A program made the position numbers and the translations under genes. DNA of 21,965 nt from NCBI GenBank assembly GCA_040830545.1, contig JBFOMB010000055.1, forward strand, positions 1 through 21,965, given 5' to 3'. The notes below the pieces were generated by a model that worked only from the letters and a program-made list of their open reading frames with translations, was not told the origin of the DNA and searched no databases. Source of the stretch: HXMU1420-2 sp040830545 (GTDB taxonomy: Bacteria; Pseudomonadota; Alphaproteobacteria; Rhodobacterales; Rhodobacteraceae). How positions within the stretch are numbered: the stretch's first letter is position 1; the number at the start of each line of letters is the position of its first letter. Positions 7,977 through 15,425 of this stretch are shown piece after piece.

Positions 7977-8992
7977 GGCACTGCCTCCGTTCTTGCCGCC
8001 CGCCGCAGGCACGAAAGCTTGTAGACCAGCAGCGCGGCAAAGATCGCCAGCCCTCGGCCTATGACAAAGCTCCATGCAACACCAATTGCAGCAGGTTTCG
8101 AAGTCAACCCGTGCAACCCCGTGGCAATGCTTCGCACCAGAGGCAAGGTCAGCAATGGCGCGCCCAGTATCAAAGTGGCCCCGACGCAGGTTCCTCCGTA
8201 CCAGACCAACCCGACCGGGATCAGGACAACACCCAGAGCGATCAACAGGAACTGCACCTTGAACGCCATCGGTGTCCAATTGTCGGCACTGCGTTTGCAG
8301 GGATGCATGTGGAACACAGTGAAACGTCCAACTGCCCGGCGATACTTCACCCGCATGAATTCCATGAACCCGGTCTGGTGCGCATGTGCGACCGGTACAT
8401 CACAAACAAAGGCGATGCGGTGCCCGTTTGCTTCAAGGCGATAGGCGATCTCCACATCTTCGGCTTGTCGCAAGGTGACATCAAATCCGCCAATTGCCAG
8501 AAATACCGCGCGGCGCATGCCACAAGACGGCGCAGCGATGAAATCTACGGCCTGCCCCGAACAGGCCTGCATCCCACGATAGCGATCCTCGACCTCGCAC
8601 TGCACCAGACGCGGCACAATCCCGTCATTGGCTGGCCGGATCGTACCGACCACCGCGTCAAACCCAGTCTCCCCGATCAATGGCGCAGACATGCGGGCAA
8701 CCCAATCCGATGGTGGCACGCAATCACTGTCCAGGAACAGAACGACATCGGATTGCGCCTCTTCCGCGCCGCGATTGCGGGCGCGGGCGGGGCCTGCGTT
8801 CGCTTGGGTGATGACGCGCGCGCCGCGATCCCGTGCGATCTGCGGGCCGTTGTCTTTTGACCCGTCATCAATGACGACAATTTCGAACGGCGGCGTTCCT
8901 TCCGCCTGATGTGCCAAACCATCCAGCACACCACCAATGGTCTCCGCATCATTGTAAAGCGGCAGAACGACAGAGATCACCGGAACGCTCAT
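7973..8992 (-). CDS. Family 2 glycosyltransferase with C-terminal membrane segments
   Basis: A 339-aa GT-A fold glycosyltransferase. The N-terminus SVPVISVVLPLYNDAETI and VIDDGSKD are typical GT2 nucleotide-sugar binding elements; the metal-binding DXD is Asp88-Ser-Asp90 (FLDSDCVPP) and the catalytic-base region is Glu178-Asp179 (RQAEDVEIAYRLE). Hydrophobic stretches at about 245-285 and 302-326 should anchor the enzyme in the inner membrane. It would add a sugar from an NDP-sugar to the lipid-linked unit on the cytoplasmic face. Donor and acceptor cannot be told. The ATG overlaps the upstream stop by 4 nt and its own stop overlaps the polymerase start by 4 nt, so it is tightly embedded in the operon. 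Confidence 0.92.
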   Translation of the reverse strand: MSVPVISVVLPLYNDAETIGGVLDGLAHQAEGTPPFEIVVIDDGSKDNGPQIARDRGARVITQANAGPARARNRGAEEAQSDVVLFLDSDCVPPSDWVARMSAPLIGETGFDAVVGTIRPANDGIVPRLVQCEVEDRYRGMQACSGQAVDFIAAPSCGMRRAVFLAIGGFDVTLRQAEDVEIAYRLEANGHRIAFVCDVPVAHAHQTGFMEFMRVKYRRAVGRFTVFHMHPCKRSADNWTPMAFKVQFLLIALGVVLIPVGLVWYGGTCVGATLILGAPLLTLPLVRSIATGLHGLTSKPAAIGVAWSFVIGRGLAIFAALLVYKLSCLRRAARTEAVP

Positions 8993-10083
8993 TGATCCAC
9001 CAACGCGCGTAGGGCGGCTACCGTACCCCGCCCTGCATCGTCCCAGGAAAACCGCGCCAGCCTCGCGCGCCCTGCCATTTCCAGTCGCGCGGCCAGCGCA
9101 TCGTCCTGGGCCAACTGCTCCATCGCTGCGCCCAACGCCTGCCCGTCTCCGGGTGGCACCAACAAACCGGAATTCCCCACAACTTCGGGCAAGGAAGTCG
9201 CGTCAGCCGCAATCACCGGCGTGCCGTGGGCCATCGCTTCCAGGACGACAAGGCCGAACCCTTCCGCCTCGGACGGGAACACAAAACCGCGCGCCGTAGC
9301 GTAGTAATTGGCCAGGGCCGCATCATCCACATATCCCGGACGCTCGATCCGGCCCGCGCCATTCACTATCAGCGGGGCAAGCGTTTCACTGTCATTGCCT
9401 TCAGGCCCCAGGATCACCAGCCGATAGCCAAGATCCCTCAGAACCGCGCTGCGCAGAAACGCGCGTGCCAGCAGCGGCACATGTTTGGTCCGCTCGATCT
9501 GCCCCACATAAAGGAACATCCGCTCGCGTGGCGTCCGCAATTGCGGGTGTGGTTCCGGGCCGCCTTCCAGGATCACATGCGTGCGCGGCAACGCGGCGGG
9601 CGCGACCTGCCCGATCACCCCACGCGTGGCTTCTGAAACTGCGATCAATGCGTCACTGCGGTGCAAGGCACGCCGGATCACGCGCCGCAACAGGGCCGAC
9701 TTCACCCTCCCGAACTTGTCCGGGTGACTAAAGTGCAGCAAATCATGCACGGTCATGACGCTCGGAGGCCGCAGGCCCGGCGTCCAGATGAGGTTCGGCA
9801 GAAACACTGCATCTGCATCGCTTTCGTTCGCCAGCCGGACAAAACCGGATGCCTGCCACAACAGGCGTGGCACCGGTTTGCGCGGCGCGTCCACAGCGCG
9901 GAAGGTGACCCCTTCGATCTCGGTAGGTTCGGCAAATGCAGTTTGCCAGGGGCCATGCACCACGGTGAACCGCATGTTCGGATCAGCCGCGCGCATGCGT
10001 GGCAGCAGTTCCAGCAAATAGCGGTCCGGTCCGCGCGGGCGCGCATTGTCGTTGACGGCGTTTACGAGGACGGACATCGACAT
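8989..10083 (-). CDS. GT4-type glycosyltransferase (GT-B fold)
   Basis: A 364-aa glycosyltransferase of the GT4 group. The C-terminal Rossmann domain has LYVGQIERTKHVPLL (phosphate/nucleotide binding) and a complete EX7E motif, Glu274 to Glu282 (SEAEGFGLVVLEAMAHGTPVIA). The N-terminal domain has TVHDLLHF at about 111-118, as is common for retaining enzymes of this group. No membrane segment is seen; it probably works at the membrane surface on a lipid-linked acceptor. ATG 10083 touches the upstream stop by one base; GTG 10086 (4-nt overlap) and ATG 10077 are alternatives, and no strong ribosome site separates them, which fits translational coupling. Confidence 0.9.
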   Translation of the reverse strand: MSMSVLVNAVNDNARPRGPDRYLLELLPRMRAADPNMRFTVVHGPWQTAFAEPTEIEGVTFRAVDAPRKPVPRLLWQASGFVRLANESDADAVFLPNLIWTPGLRPPSVMTVHDLLHFSHPDKFGRVKSALLRRVIRRALHRSDALIAVSEATRGVIGQVAPAALPRTHVILEGGPEPHPQLRTPRERMFLYVGQIERTKHVPLLARAFLRSAVLRDLGYRLVILGPEGNDSETLAPLIVNGAGRIERPGYVDDAALANYYATARGFVFPSEAEGFGLVVLEAMAHGTPVIAADATSLPEVVGNSGLLVPPGDGQALGAAMEQLAQDDALAARLEMAGRARLARFSWDDAGRGTVAALRALVDQ

Positions 10084-11327
10084 CACCCCGACCCCTCGTC
10101 AGCATTCAGCAGGCCCCGCAACATCTGCTCTTCGCGCGCCAGGATGACCGTCCAGTCATGGTCTGCGGCCACCGCCGGCCCGGCCTGCGCTGCGGCGCAA
10201 AACTGGGCCGGGTCGTTCAACAGACGGGTCGTGGCTGTACAGATCTCCTGCGCACTGCACGCTAATGCCAAACCCGTACCGGTGCGACTGACCATGTCCC
10301 CGGCTTCTGACCCCTCAGCAGCCAGAACCGGCAGGCCAGCGGCCATGTATTCCAAAACTTTCAACGGGGCCGCGTATTGGCGCAACGGATGGGGCCGGAA
10401 AACTGCAAACCCGATACCACCCTTGCCTAATTCGTCGATGACGTATTCGCGCGGGCGTTTGCCCATAATTTGCACGCGATCCGCCACGCCCCTTTGCCTT
10501 GCCAACTCTTCCAGATGCGCGCGGTACGCATCGCTGACCGGCCCGATGGCCCAGAGTTCCACAGCATCCAGCTCTGCCAGTGCACCTACCGCCTCTTCCA
10601 GCCCGGCCCATGGCGCAACCTCACCCACATGGATCAAACGGCGGGGATGCGAGCCTGACGGGGACAACCGGACAAAGCGCGCATGATCAACACCAGTTGG
10701 CGACAACGCCAGCTTTGCGCCTGCTACATCCTTCAACCGGTCCATCAAGCGGTTCCCGATGCACAATGTCAGGTCTGCCTGCCCAGCCGCCATACGTTCC
10801 GCGCGGATCGCCCCGTGGCGACGCAAGGCTGAGGCAGTGAAGCCCGGCTCGTAGTCCCGGTCCACATAAACCACTGGCCCCAACTGCCCCGCCCGACGCA
10901 AAGGCAACACTGCCAAGGCCGCCCATGGCCCCAACGCAAGCGCCAGCATGTCAGGCTGGGCCACGTCACGGGCCGCAGTGCGCAACGCCTGTATGGTCAG
11001 CCGGTCGCGCAGGCTGCCCACACCGTCCATCACAGTTCCCAGGGCCCGCTTGGCCGCGGACGCCCCACGCACACCGGCCGCCGTGTCTCTTACCAATCCG
11101 TCCGGTGGGCTCAGCCGTGGGGTAACCGCAACGGCTGGCAGGCCCTGATAGGTCACTGAGTCACGCGACGCCGTCAGCATGGCCCCCAGCCCGGCATCAG
11201 GCGGGCGCCGGCGGCGGTAGATCAGGTGGAACGCCTCGGCTTTGGGAGCGTAATGTTCAATCAGGTGGTGCTCCCGATTGTTCTGGCGTCCTGCAACATC
11301 CAGCGTCGTGATGAGCAGCATTTTCAT
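10083..11327 (-). CDS. Glycosyltransferase, GT-B fold, lacking the first Glu of EX7E
   Basis: A 414-aa protein read as a GT4-like glycosyltransferase. The nucleotide-binding C-terminal half includes RRLIHVGEVAPWAGLEEAV (about 229-247) and PLKVLEYMAAGLPVLAAEGS (321-340), the usual donor-site helix. The position 8 residues before Glu326 is Tyr318 rather than Glu, as in the GT4 relatives that read P-K-x-x-E-Y-M-A-x-G. The N-terminus (MKMLLITTLDVAGRQNNREHH) is atypical but has the first Rossmann strand. ATG 11327 overlaps the preceding stop by 4 nt and was preferred over an in-frame start at 11357. The linkage formed is unknown. Confidence 0.83.
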   Translation of the reverse strand: MKMLLITTLDVAGRQNNREHHLIEHYAPKAEAFHLIYRRRRPPDAGLGAMLTASRDSVTYQGLPAVAVTPRLSPPDGLVRDTAAGVRGASAAKRALGTVMDGVGSLRDRLTIQALRTAARDVAQPDMLALALGPWAALAVLPLRRAGQLGPVVYVDRDYEPGFTASALRRHGAIRAERMAAGQADLTLCIGNRLMDRLKDVAGAKLALSPTGVDHARFVRLSPSGSHPRRLIHVGEVAPWAGLEEAVGALAELDAVELWAIGPVSDAYRAHLEELARQRGVADRVQIMGKRPREYVIDELGKGGIGFAVFRPHPLRQYAAPLKVLEYMAAGLPVLAAEGSEAGDMVSRTGTGLALACSAQEICTATTRLLNDPAQFCAAAQAGPAVAADHDWTVILAREEQMLRGLLNADEGSG

Positions 11328-12394
11328 GCCGGTCCCTCCGCCAATGCCGCATGACAAAGCGCGTCCAGATGATCGGCAACGACCTTGGGCGCATAGTGCT
11401 GCGCAACGAGCCGCGCGCCGTTCATCCCACGTCGCGCCAGCTCTTCCGGGTCAGACAAGGCTTCAGTCAACGTCTGTGCCAACACCTTGGGATCAGGCGC
11501 ACAGACCCAGCCGGTTTCGCCATCCTTCAGCCAATCCGCCGCGCCACCCAGGCCCGTTCCGACCACCGCGCGCCCTTCGGCCAATGCCTCCACCCCAGCC
11601 AGCCCCAATCCTTCGGGGACACGTGACGGGTGCAGCAACACGTCCGCCTCCCGGATCGCAGCACGGACGTGGTCTGACGATACCGACCCCACAAAAGTGA
11701 CCCGGTCGGTCACACGCAACCGCGAGGCAACCGCGCGCAACTCAGACATCAAAGGCCCGTCGCCCAGCACAGTCAGATGCGCCTTCGGAAGCGTCGCCAC
11801 GGCACGCACCGCTTCTTCGGCCCCCTTTTCCGCCGACAACCGGCCCACGAACAGCAGGCGTTGCGCAGCGGGTAACGGCACAACGCGGTCAGGCGTGGCA
11901 ACCGGGTGAGGGAGAAGGCGCACCTCCGTCGCTCCGCCCGCCCGCGCCAGATCCCCGATGAAACCGGATGGGACGCAAAACGCTGCCGCCATCGAGACGA
12001 GCGCATCCCAGACCGCCTGCCGTTTGCCCCGTTGTAGGGCGCGACGCAGTTCTATGGCGATGGACCCGCGCGGAAGGTCAAAGTCGCGTCCCAGGTTCGG
12101 GTCATGTTCGAACGGCGATATGTCGTGCAGGAACACCACAAAGGGATGCCGAGCTATCCGTTCAACGTCCCCAACGGACAGCCCCGTGAACCCCAAATGC
12201 AAATGCACCAGGTCCGCTTGTGATATTGCGTCCTGCAAGGCGGCAATTTGCGAAGCGCTGCGCAGGGGGAACGGCACATGACACGTCTTCACACGCCAGC
12301 CGCACGCCGTCAGGCTGGCCGCCTGCAACTCCACCGCACGACGAATGCCGCCCCCGCCCTGCGGTTTGTCCGTTATTTGCACCACCACCGACAC
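11324..12394 (-). CDS. GT4-type glycosyltransferase (GT-B fold)
   Basis: A 356-aa GT4 protein. Features seen are a glycine loop near the N-terminus (DKPQGGGGIRRAVE), LHDISPFEHD at about 89-98, RLLFVGRLSAEKGAEEAV (179-196), LTVLGDGPL, and a full EX7E motif Glu261-Glu269 (EGLGLAGVEALAEGRAVVGT). The start codon is GTG at 12394, three bases after the upstream TAG stop, with further in-frame GTG codons at 12388, 12385 and 12382; no clear Shine-Dalgarno sequence distinguishes them, so the start is uncertain by a few residues. It belongs to the EPS operon and probably adds one residue of the repeat unit from an NDP-sugar. Confidence 0.9.
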   Translation of the reverse strand: MSVVVQITDKPQGGGGIRRAVELQAASLTACGWRVKTCHVPFPLRSASQIAALQDAISQADLVHLHLGFTGLSVGDVERIARHPFVVFLHDISPFEHDPNLGRDFDLPRGSIAIELRRALQRGKRQAVWDALVSMAAAFCVPSGFIGDLARAGGATEVRLLPHPVATPDRVVPLPAAQRLLFVGRLSAEKGAEEAVRAVATLPKAHLTVLGDGPLMSELRAVASRLRVTDRVTFVGSVSSDHVRAAIREADVLLHPSRVPEGLGLAGVEALAEGRAVVGTGLGGAADWLKDGETGWVCAPDPKVLAQTLTEALSDPEELARRGMNGARLVAQHYAPKVVADHLDALCHAALAEGPA

Positions 12395-12397
12395 GGG

Positions 12398-13264
12398 CTA
12401 CAGCGCCAGATCGCCGGTCAGAGCCGCGTATCGCCGCAGATTGGTGTCCCAAAACCCTTCGGCCAGGCGACCCGCCTCCAATCCTCCGCTGATCGCCCGA
12501 TAGGCGGCCAGCCCACGGGACGCGGTTTCATAATCCGTGGTTGCCGTTTGCGAGGCATGGCAGGCAATGGCCTGCCATTTGAGCGAGGCCACATCGGTGA
12601 TGTCCAGAACGGCCGTGATCCGCGCTGGGCTCCACACCTCATAGGCCAACACGCGTGTGTCTGGTGCCAGATCGCTCGCAGTCCCAGCCAGCACTTGCGC
12701 CGTGGCAGCGTGATCCGGATGACGATCCGCCGGGAACGGGGCCGCAATCAGGGTGGCAGGTGCGTCTTGCAGGATTTTGGACAGGGCGCCAGTCAACCGC
12801 GGCACATCCCGCCCAAGCGCTCCATCCGTCCCATCCAGCCAAAGGGCCCGCGCGTTCAGGATGCCCAATGCCTGTTCGGTTTCCGCGCGACGTGTCGACA
12901 CCAGCGCGCGCGTCCGTTCCTCCCGCGCCTGCGACGACATGGATGCCTCGCGCAGGGCCGGATCTCCGGCGGCACCATCGGTCAATACAATCACGGTGGC
13001 CGAACCACCCCGTGCGGTCCAGGCTCCAATCAGGCCACCGCATCCGATGGATTCGTCATCAGGGTGCGGGGCCAGAACCACCAGATGCCCGGCCCCACCC
13101 GCGCTGATTCGCTTCAAAGGCGCGAATCGGTCGATATGGCAATCCAGGTAGGCCGTCGCGACACGCCGCCAATGCGGTTTGCGCCATCTCACCAGCGGCA
13201 TCAATAGCCCGGTCCAGTCCCGATTGCGCCCGGATTCGCCGGGCTTTCGGTCCAGGGGAATCAT
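12398..13264 (-). CDS. PIG-L/LmbE-family deacetylase
   Basis: A 288-aa zinc-dependent deacetylase of the PIG-L family. The metal site is clear: His67-Pro-Asp69-Asp70-Glu71 in LAPHPDDESIGCGG and the distal His182-Pro-Asp-His185 in DRHPDHAATA. Known members remove N-acetyl groups from GlcNAc-containing substrates (GlcNAc-PI, mycothiol and bacillithiol precursors, some antibiotics). In this operon it may deacetylate an amino sugar of the lipid-linked repeat unit or its precursor; that is inference. There is no signal peptide, so it should act in the cytoplasm. ATG 13264 has AAGGG about 9-10 nt upstream; the open frame continuing to 13408 runs into the AT-rich divergent region and is not expected to be coding. 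It is the first gene of the six-gene minus-strand operon. Confidence 0.88.
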   Translation of the reverse strand: MIPLDRKPGESGRNRDWTGLLMPLVRWRKPHWRRVATAYLDCHIDRFAPLKRISAGGAGHLVVLAPHPDDESIGCGGLIGAWTARGGSATVIVLTDGAAGDPALREASMSSQAREERTRALVSTRRAETEQALGILNARALWLDGTDGALGRDVPRLTGALSKILQDAPATLIAAPFPADRHPDHAATAQVLAGTASDLAPDTRVLAYEVWSPARITAVLDITDVASLKWQAIACHASQTATTDYETASRGLAAYRAISGGLEAGRLAEGFWDTNLRRYAALTGDLAL

Positions 13265-13470
13265 TTCGAAACAATCCCTTGTACAAAAAACATGCAAAAA
13301 ACTACAAATTAAGCAAATATGCAGACACCGCATAGTCCGGGTCTCCATACCTTGCACATTACCTAACGAAACGTTGAAAATGCAAACCAGATTGCCTATC
13401 ACAGACAAAATTTAATTCGAATTTCTCGAACCCAGTTTTTTCAAAATTACCTTGTTGTGCCGAGGTTTAG
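13265..13470. promoter_or_regulatory. AT-rich divergent control region of the polysaccharide locus
   Basis: These 206 bp between the PIG-L operon (minus) and the priming transferase (plus) are strikingly richer in A+T than the genes on both sides. A-tracts recur at near helical spacing: CAAAAAAC at 13284-13291 and again at 13295-13302 (11 bp apart), then AAATTA near 13306 and CAAATAT near 13314. Other marks are AACG-AAA-CGTT at 13365-13375, TTTAAT at 13411-13416 (a fair -10 for the plus gene, but with no good -35 at the right distance), and a TTCGAA palindrome near 13416. Both promoters should be here. Such AT-rich curved DNA would suit a MucR/Ros-type regulator, known for EPS control in alphaproteobacteria; this is inference. 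Confidence 0.6.
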
Positions 13471-14205
13471 ATGTCGACGATTGCTGCCCCAAAAGAGGAC
13501 CAATCCGTCCTCGATGTTTCCCGTACTGAAAGTACGATCCCGACCATACGCTCCATCCCGAAGACCGAGGCGTCGCGCGTTCAGGTACAGGGTCCACGCA
13601 ATTTTGCGTGGAAGCTGCGTACCGCTGGTGACCGTGTAGTTGCGCTGGCTTTGGTGATCATGGCGCTGCCGCTATTGCTGACCATTGCAGCGATGGTTCG
13701 GCTGGACAGCCGCGGCCCGGTCATTTTCCGGCAGCCTCGGTTCGGCCGGAATGCCCAGCCCTTTGACTGTCTGAAATTCCGGACCATGCGGACCGATATG
13801 ACAGATGTGTCCGGGGGCCGCCAAACCGCCAATGACGATCCGCGCGTGACACGGGTCGGCTACTTCCTGCGCCGGAGTTCGCTGGACGAACTGCCCCAGC
13901 TTTTGAATGTGCTGCGCGGCGAGATGGCCCTGATCGGTCCCCGCGCGCATCCCTGCGGCATGCGGGTAGCTGGGCAATTGTGCGAAGATCTGGTGCCAAA
14001 CTACCATAACCGTCACGCCATCCTGCCGGGGATCACCGGTCTGGCGCAGGTCAGCGGATCACGCGGCGCGGTGAAGGACATCGAGGCGTTGGAAGACCGC
14101 GTTGCACTGGATTGCGCATATATCGCCCTTTGGTCACCGGCTCTGGACTTCAAGATTGTCATGCGGACGGTAAAAACGGTTCTGAGCACGAAACAGGCAT
14201 TCTAG
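13471..14205 (+). CDS. Undecaprenyl-phosphate sugar-1-phosphate transferase (priming, ExoY-like)
   Basis: A 244-aa bacterial sugar transferase that should start repeat-unit synthesis by moving a sugar-1-phosphate from an NDP-sugar to undecaprenyl phosphate. It has one hydrophobic segment (about 55-76, AGDRVVALALVIMALPLLLTIAAM) followed by the full catalytic signature: GPVIFRQPRFGRN (82-94), KFRTM (102-106), the Asp139-Glu140 pair in SSLDELPQLLNVLRGEMALIGPR, and LPGITGLAQVSG (185-196). The short single-segment form resembles ExoY rather than the long five-segment WbaP type. The first 45 residues are polar and unlike the family core. GAGG lies 5 nt before the ATG. Sugar specificity (galactose, glucose, or an amino sugar) cannot be read. 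A hairpin begins at the last base of its stop codon. Confidence 0.93.
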   Translation: MSTIAAPKEDQSVLDVSRTESTIPTIRSIPKTEASRVQVQGPRNFAWKLRTAGDRVVALALVIMALPLLLTIAAMVRLDSRGPVIFRQPRFGRNAQPFDCLKFRTMRTDMTDVSGGRQTANDDPRVTRVGYFLRRSSLDELPQLLNVLRGEMALIGPRAHPCGMRVAGQLCEDLVPNYHNRHAILPGITGLAQVSGSRGAVKDIEALEDRVALDCAYIALWSPALDFKIVMRTVKTVLSTKQAF

Positions 14206-14223
14206 AGCGTGTTTTACACGCTC
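14205..14223 (+). terminator. Stem-loop after the priming transferase, terminator-like
   Basis: A perfect 8-bp stem GAGCGTGT / ACACGCTC with a TTT loop starts on the last base of the TAG stop. The stem is stable, but the following bases (agagtcaagatttcg) contain no T-run, so termination by itself would be weak; it could instead protect the 3' end of the upstream mRNA. The next gene on this strand begins about 107 nt later. No other gene was seen in 14224-14330, though a nine-codon ATG...TGA reading (14281-14307) is present and probably chance. Confidence 0.5.
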
Positions 14224-14330
14224 AGAGTCAAGATTTCGTCCCGCCCAACGACGCGACTCTGCCGTCATCGGGTGCGCTCAATGAACCGGGTGAGGGCATC
14301 TGTGTGAAAACCGATTTAGGGAGCCATCCA

Positions 14331-15425
14331 GTGGCAAACCTGACCAGCCACCTCGTCCCCCCCGAAGCGATAGAAGAGCTTCGGCAGAACTGGACGGCAT
14401 TGGCCGACACCCACCCCGAGGCCACGGTTTTTGACCATCCTGACTTTGTGATTCCACTGATGGCGGCCTTTCCTCATGCGGTGCGTGGGGTGCTCGCCCT
14501 GCACGATGGGGACGGCGCGTTGTGCGGTGTCATGGCCTTGGCAGACTTGCCGTTGGCTATCGGCCCACTGTCCGTGCGCGAAGCAGGATTCATCAGCAAC
14601 GCACACACACTGCGACACAACCCGTTGCTGCCCGCTGATGGCTCGGCCGATCAGGCGTTTCTGCGCGCTGTGGCAACGCATTGCACCGGGCGCGACACGT
14701 TGCGCCTGTCTAACCTGCCTGATCAATTGGCGTATCGGCTGTATGACGCCGCGGACGCGATAGGGCATGCCACCGACCCTGTCGAAGACGGACGTATGTT
14801 GTTCACCGTAGATCTGCACAAGGGGGCCGATGCATGGCTGACCGGCCTCAGCAGTTCCAACCGCTACAAGATCCGCAAGGCCGTCAAACGCACCACCCAG
14901 GCAGGGGAAGTCTCGTTTTCGATCCTCAAGGGCCATCAGATCCGGGACGCCCTGCCGGTTTGGCAGGGGATCGTTGCCAACAGCTGGCAGGGACAGGAAG
15001 GCGACGAAGGGGCCAACGGACCCAGTGACTGGGCGCTGCACGAGGGCCTGTTGAATAATGGTTTCCTTGCGTTTCTCTCCATCGACGGAACTCCGGTGGC
15101 CAGCCACCGTTGGCTGCAACACCGACAAACGATCTATAGCCACGTCCAGCACTACGATCTTTCGTACAAATCTGCGGAACCCGGTTACGCCCTGATCGCA
15201 CATGTTCTGGAACAGGGAGACGCCTTTGGGTTTGACCGCGCGGACCTCAACGGATCGACCCGGCAATACAAGGTTCTGCACGACGGGGTTTTGCCACACA
15301 AAACGCTGCGTATCTACCTGAAGGGCGCACGCCCGCGCGCGGTGCAGGTTCTGCGTCGTTGGCGCAAGGCCGCTCAGGCCCGGTTCACGCCACCGGCCGC
15401 AAACGGGTCACCGCCTGCGCCATGA
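14331..15425 (+). CDS. CelD/BcsL-type GNAT acyltransferase, copy 1
   Basis: A 364-aa protein of the GNAT-fold acyltransferase group found in polysaccharide loci (CelD/BcsL, FemAB-related). The hallmark is the basic segment SSSNRYKIRKAVKRTTQAGEVSF (about 171-193), then a C-terminal GNAT half with WALHEGLLNNGFLAFLSIDGTPVASHRW and GYALIAHVLEQGDAFGFDRADLNGSTRQYK. It is probably cytoplasmic and may transfer an acyl or aminoacyl group to a sugar; the substrate is unknown. I favour GTG 14331, preceded by AGGGAG at 7 nt spacing; GTG 14304 is possible, but the extra codons include a rare TTA and look like leader sequence. The frame is open back to 14112, inside the sugar transferase. The 3' end overlaps the convergent copy 2 by 41 bp. 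Confidence 0.83.
   Translation: MANLTSHLVPPEAIEELRQNWTALADTHPEATVFDHPDFVIPLMAAFPHAVRGVLALHDGDGALCGVMALADLPLAIGPLSVREAGFISNAHTLRHNPLLPADGSADQAFLRAVATHCTGRDTLRLSNLPDQLAYRLYDAADAIGHATDPVEDGRMLFTVDLHKGADAWLTGLSSSNRYKIRKAVKRTTQAGEVSFSILKGHQIRDALPVWQGIVANSWQGQEGDEGANGPSDWALHEGLLNNGFLAFLSIDGTPVASHRWLQHRQTIYSHVQHYDLSYKSAEPGYALIAHVLEQGDAFGFDRADLNGSTRQYKVLHDGVLPHKTLRIYLKGARPRAVQVLRRWRKAAQARFTPPAANGSPPAP

Noticed and set aside
7977..8279. N-terminal extension of the O-antigen ligase-like ORF
   Set aside because: The extra 101 residues are Cys/Arg-rich and lie in the overlapping GT2 gene; the ATG at 7976 with a 4-nt overlap is the natural start.
9661..10686. 341-codon open frame on the plus strand across two glycosyltransferases
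   Set aside because: Crosses the boundary of two real minus-strand genes and has shadow-like composition.
12248..13207. 319-codon open frame on the plus strand opposite the PIG-L gene
   Set aside because: Composition is Arg/Gln/Pro-rich and unstructured, and the opposite strand carries intact zinc-site motifs.
14112..14330. Long N-terminal extension of GNAT copy 1
   Set aside because: It overlaps the sugar transferase in another frame and runs through the hairpin; a GTG with a good Shine-Dalgarno sequence lies at 14331.
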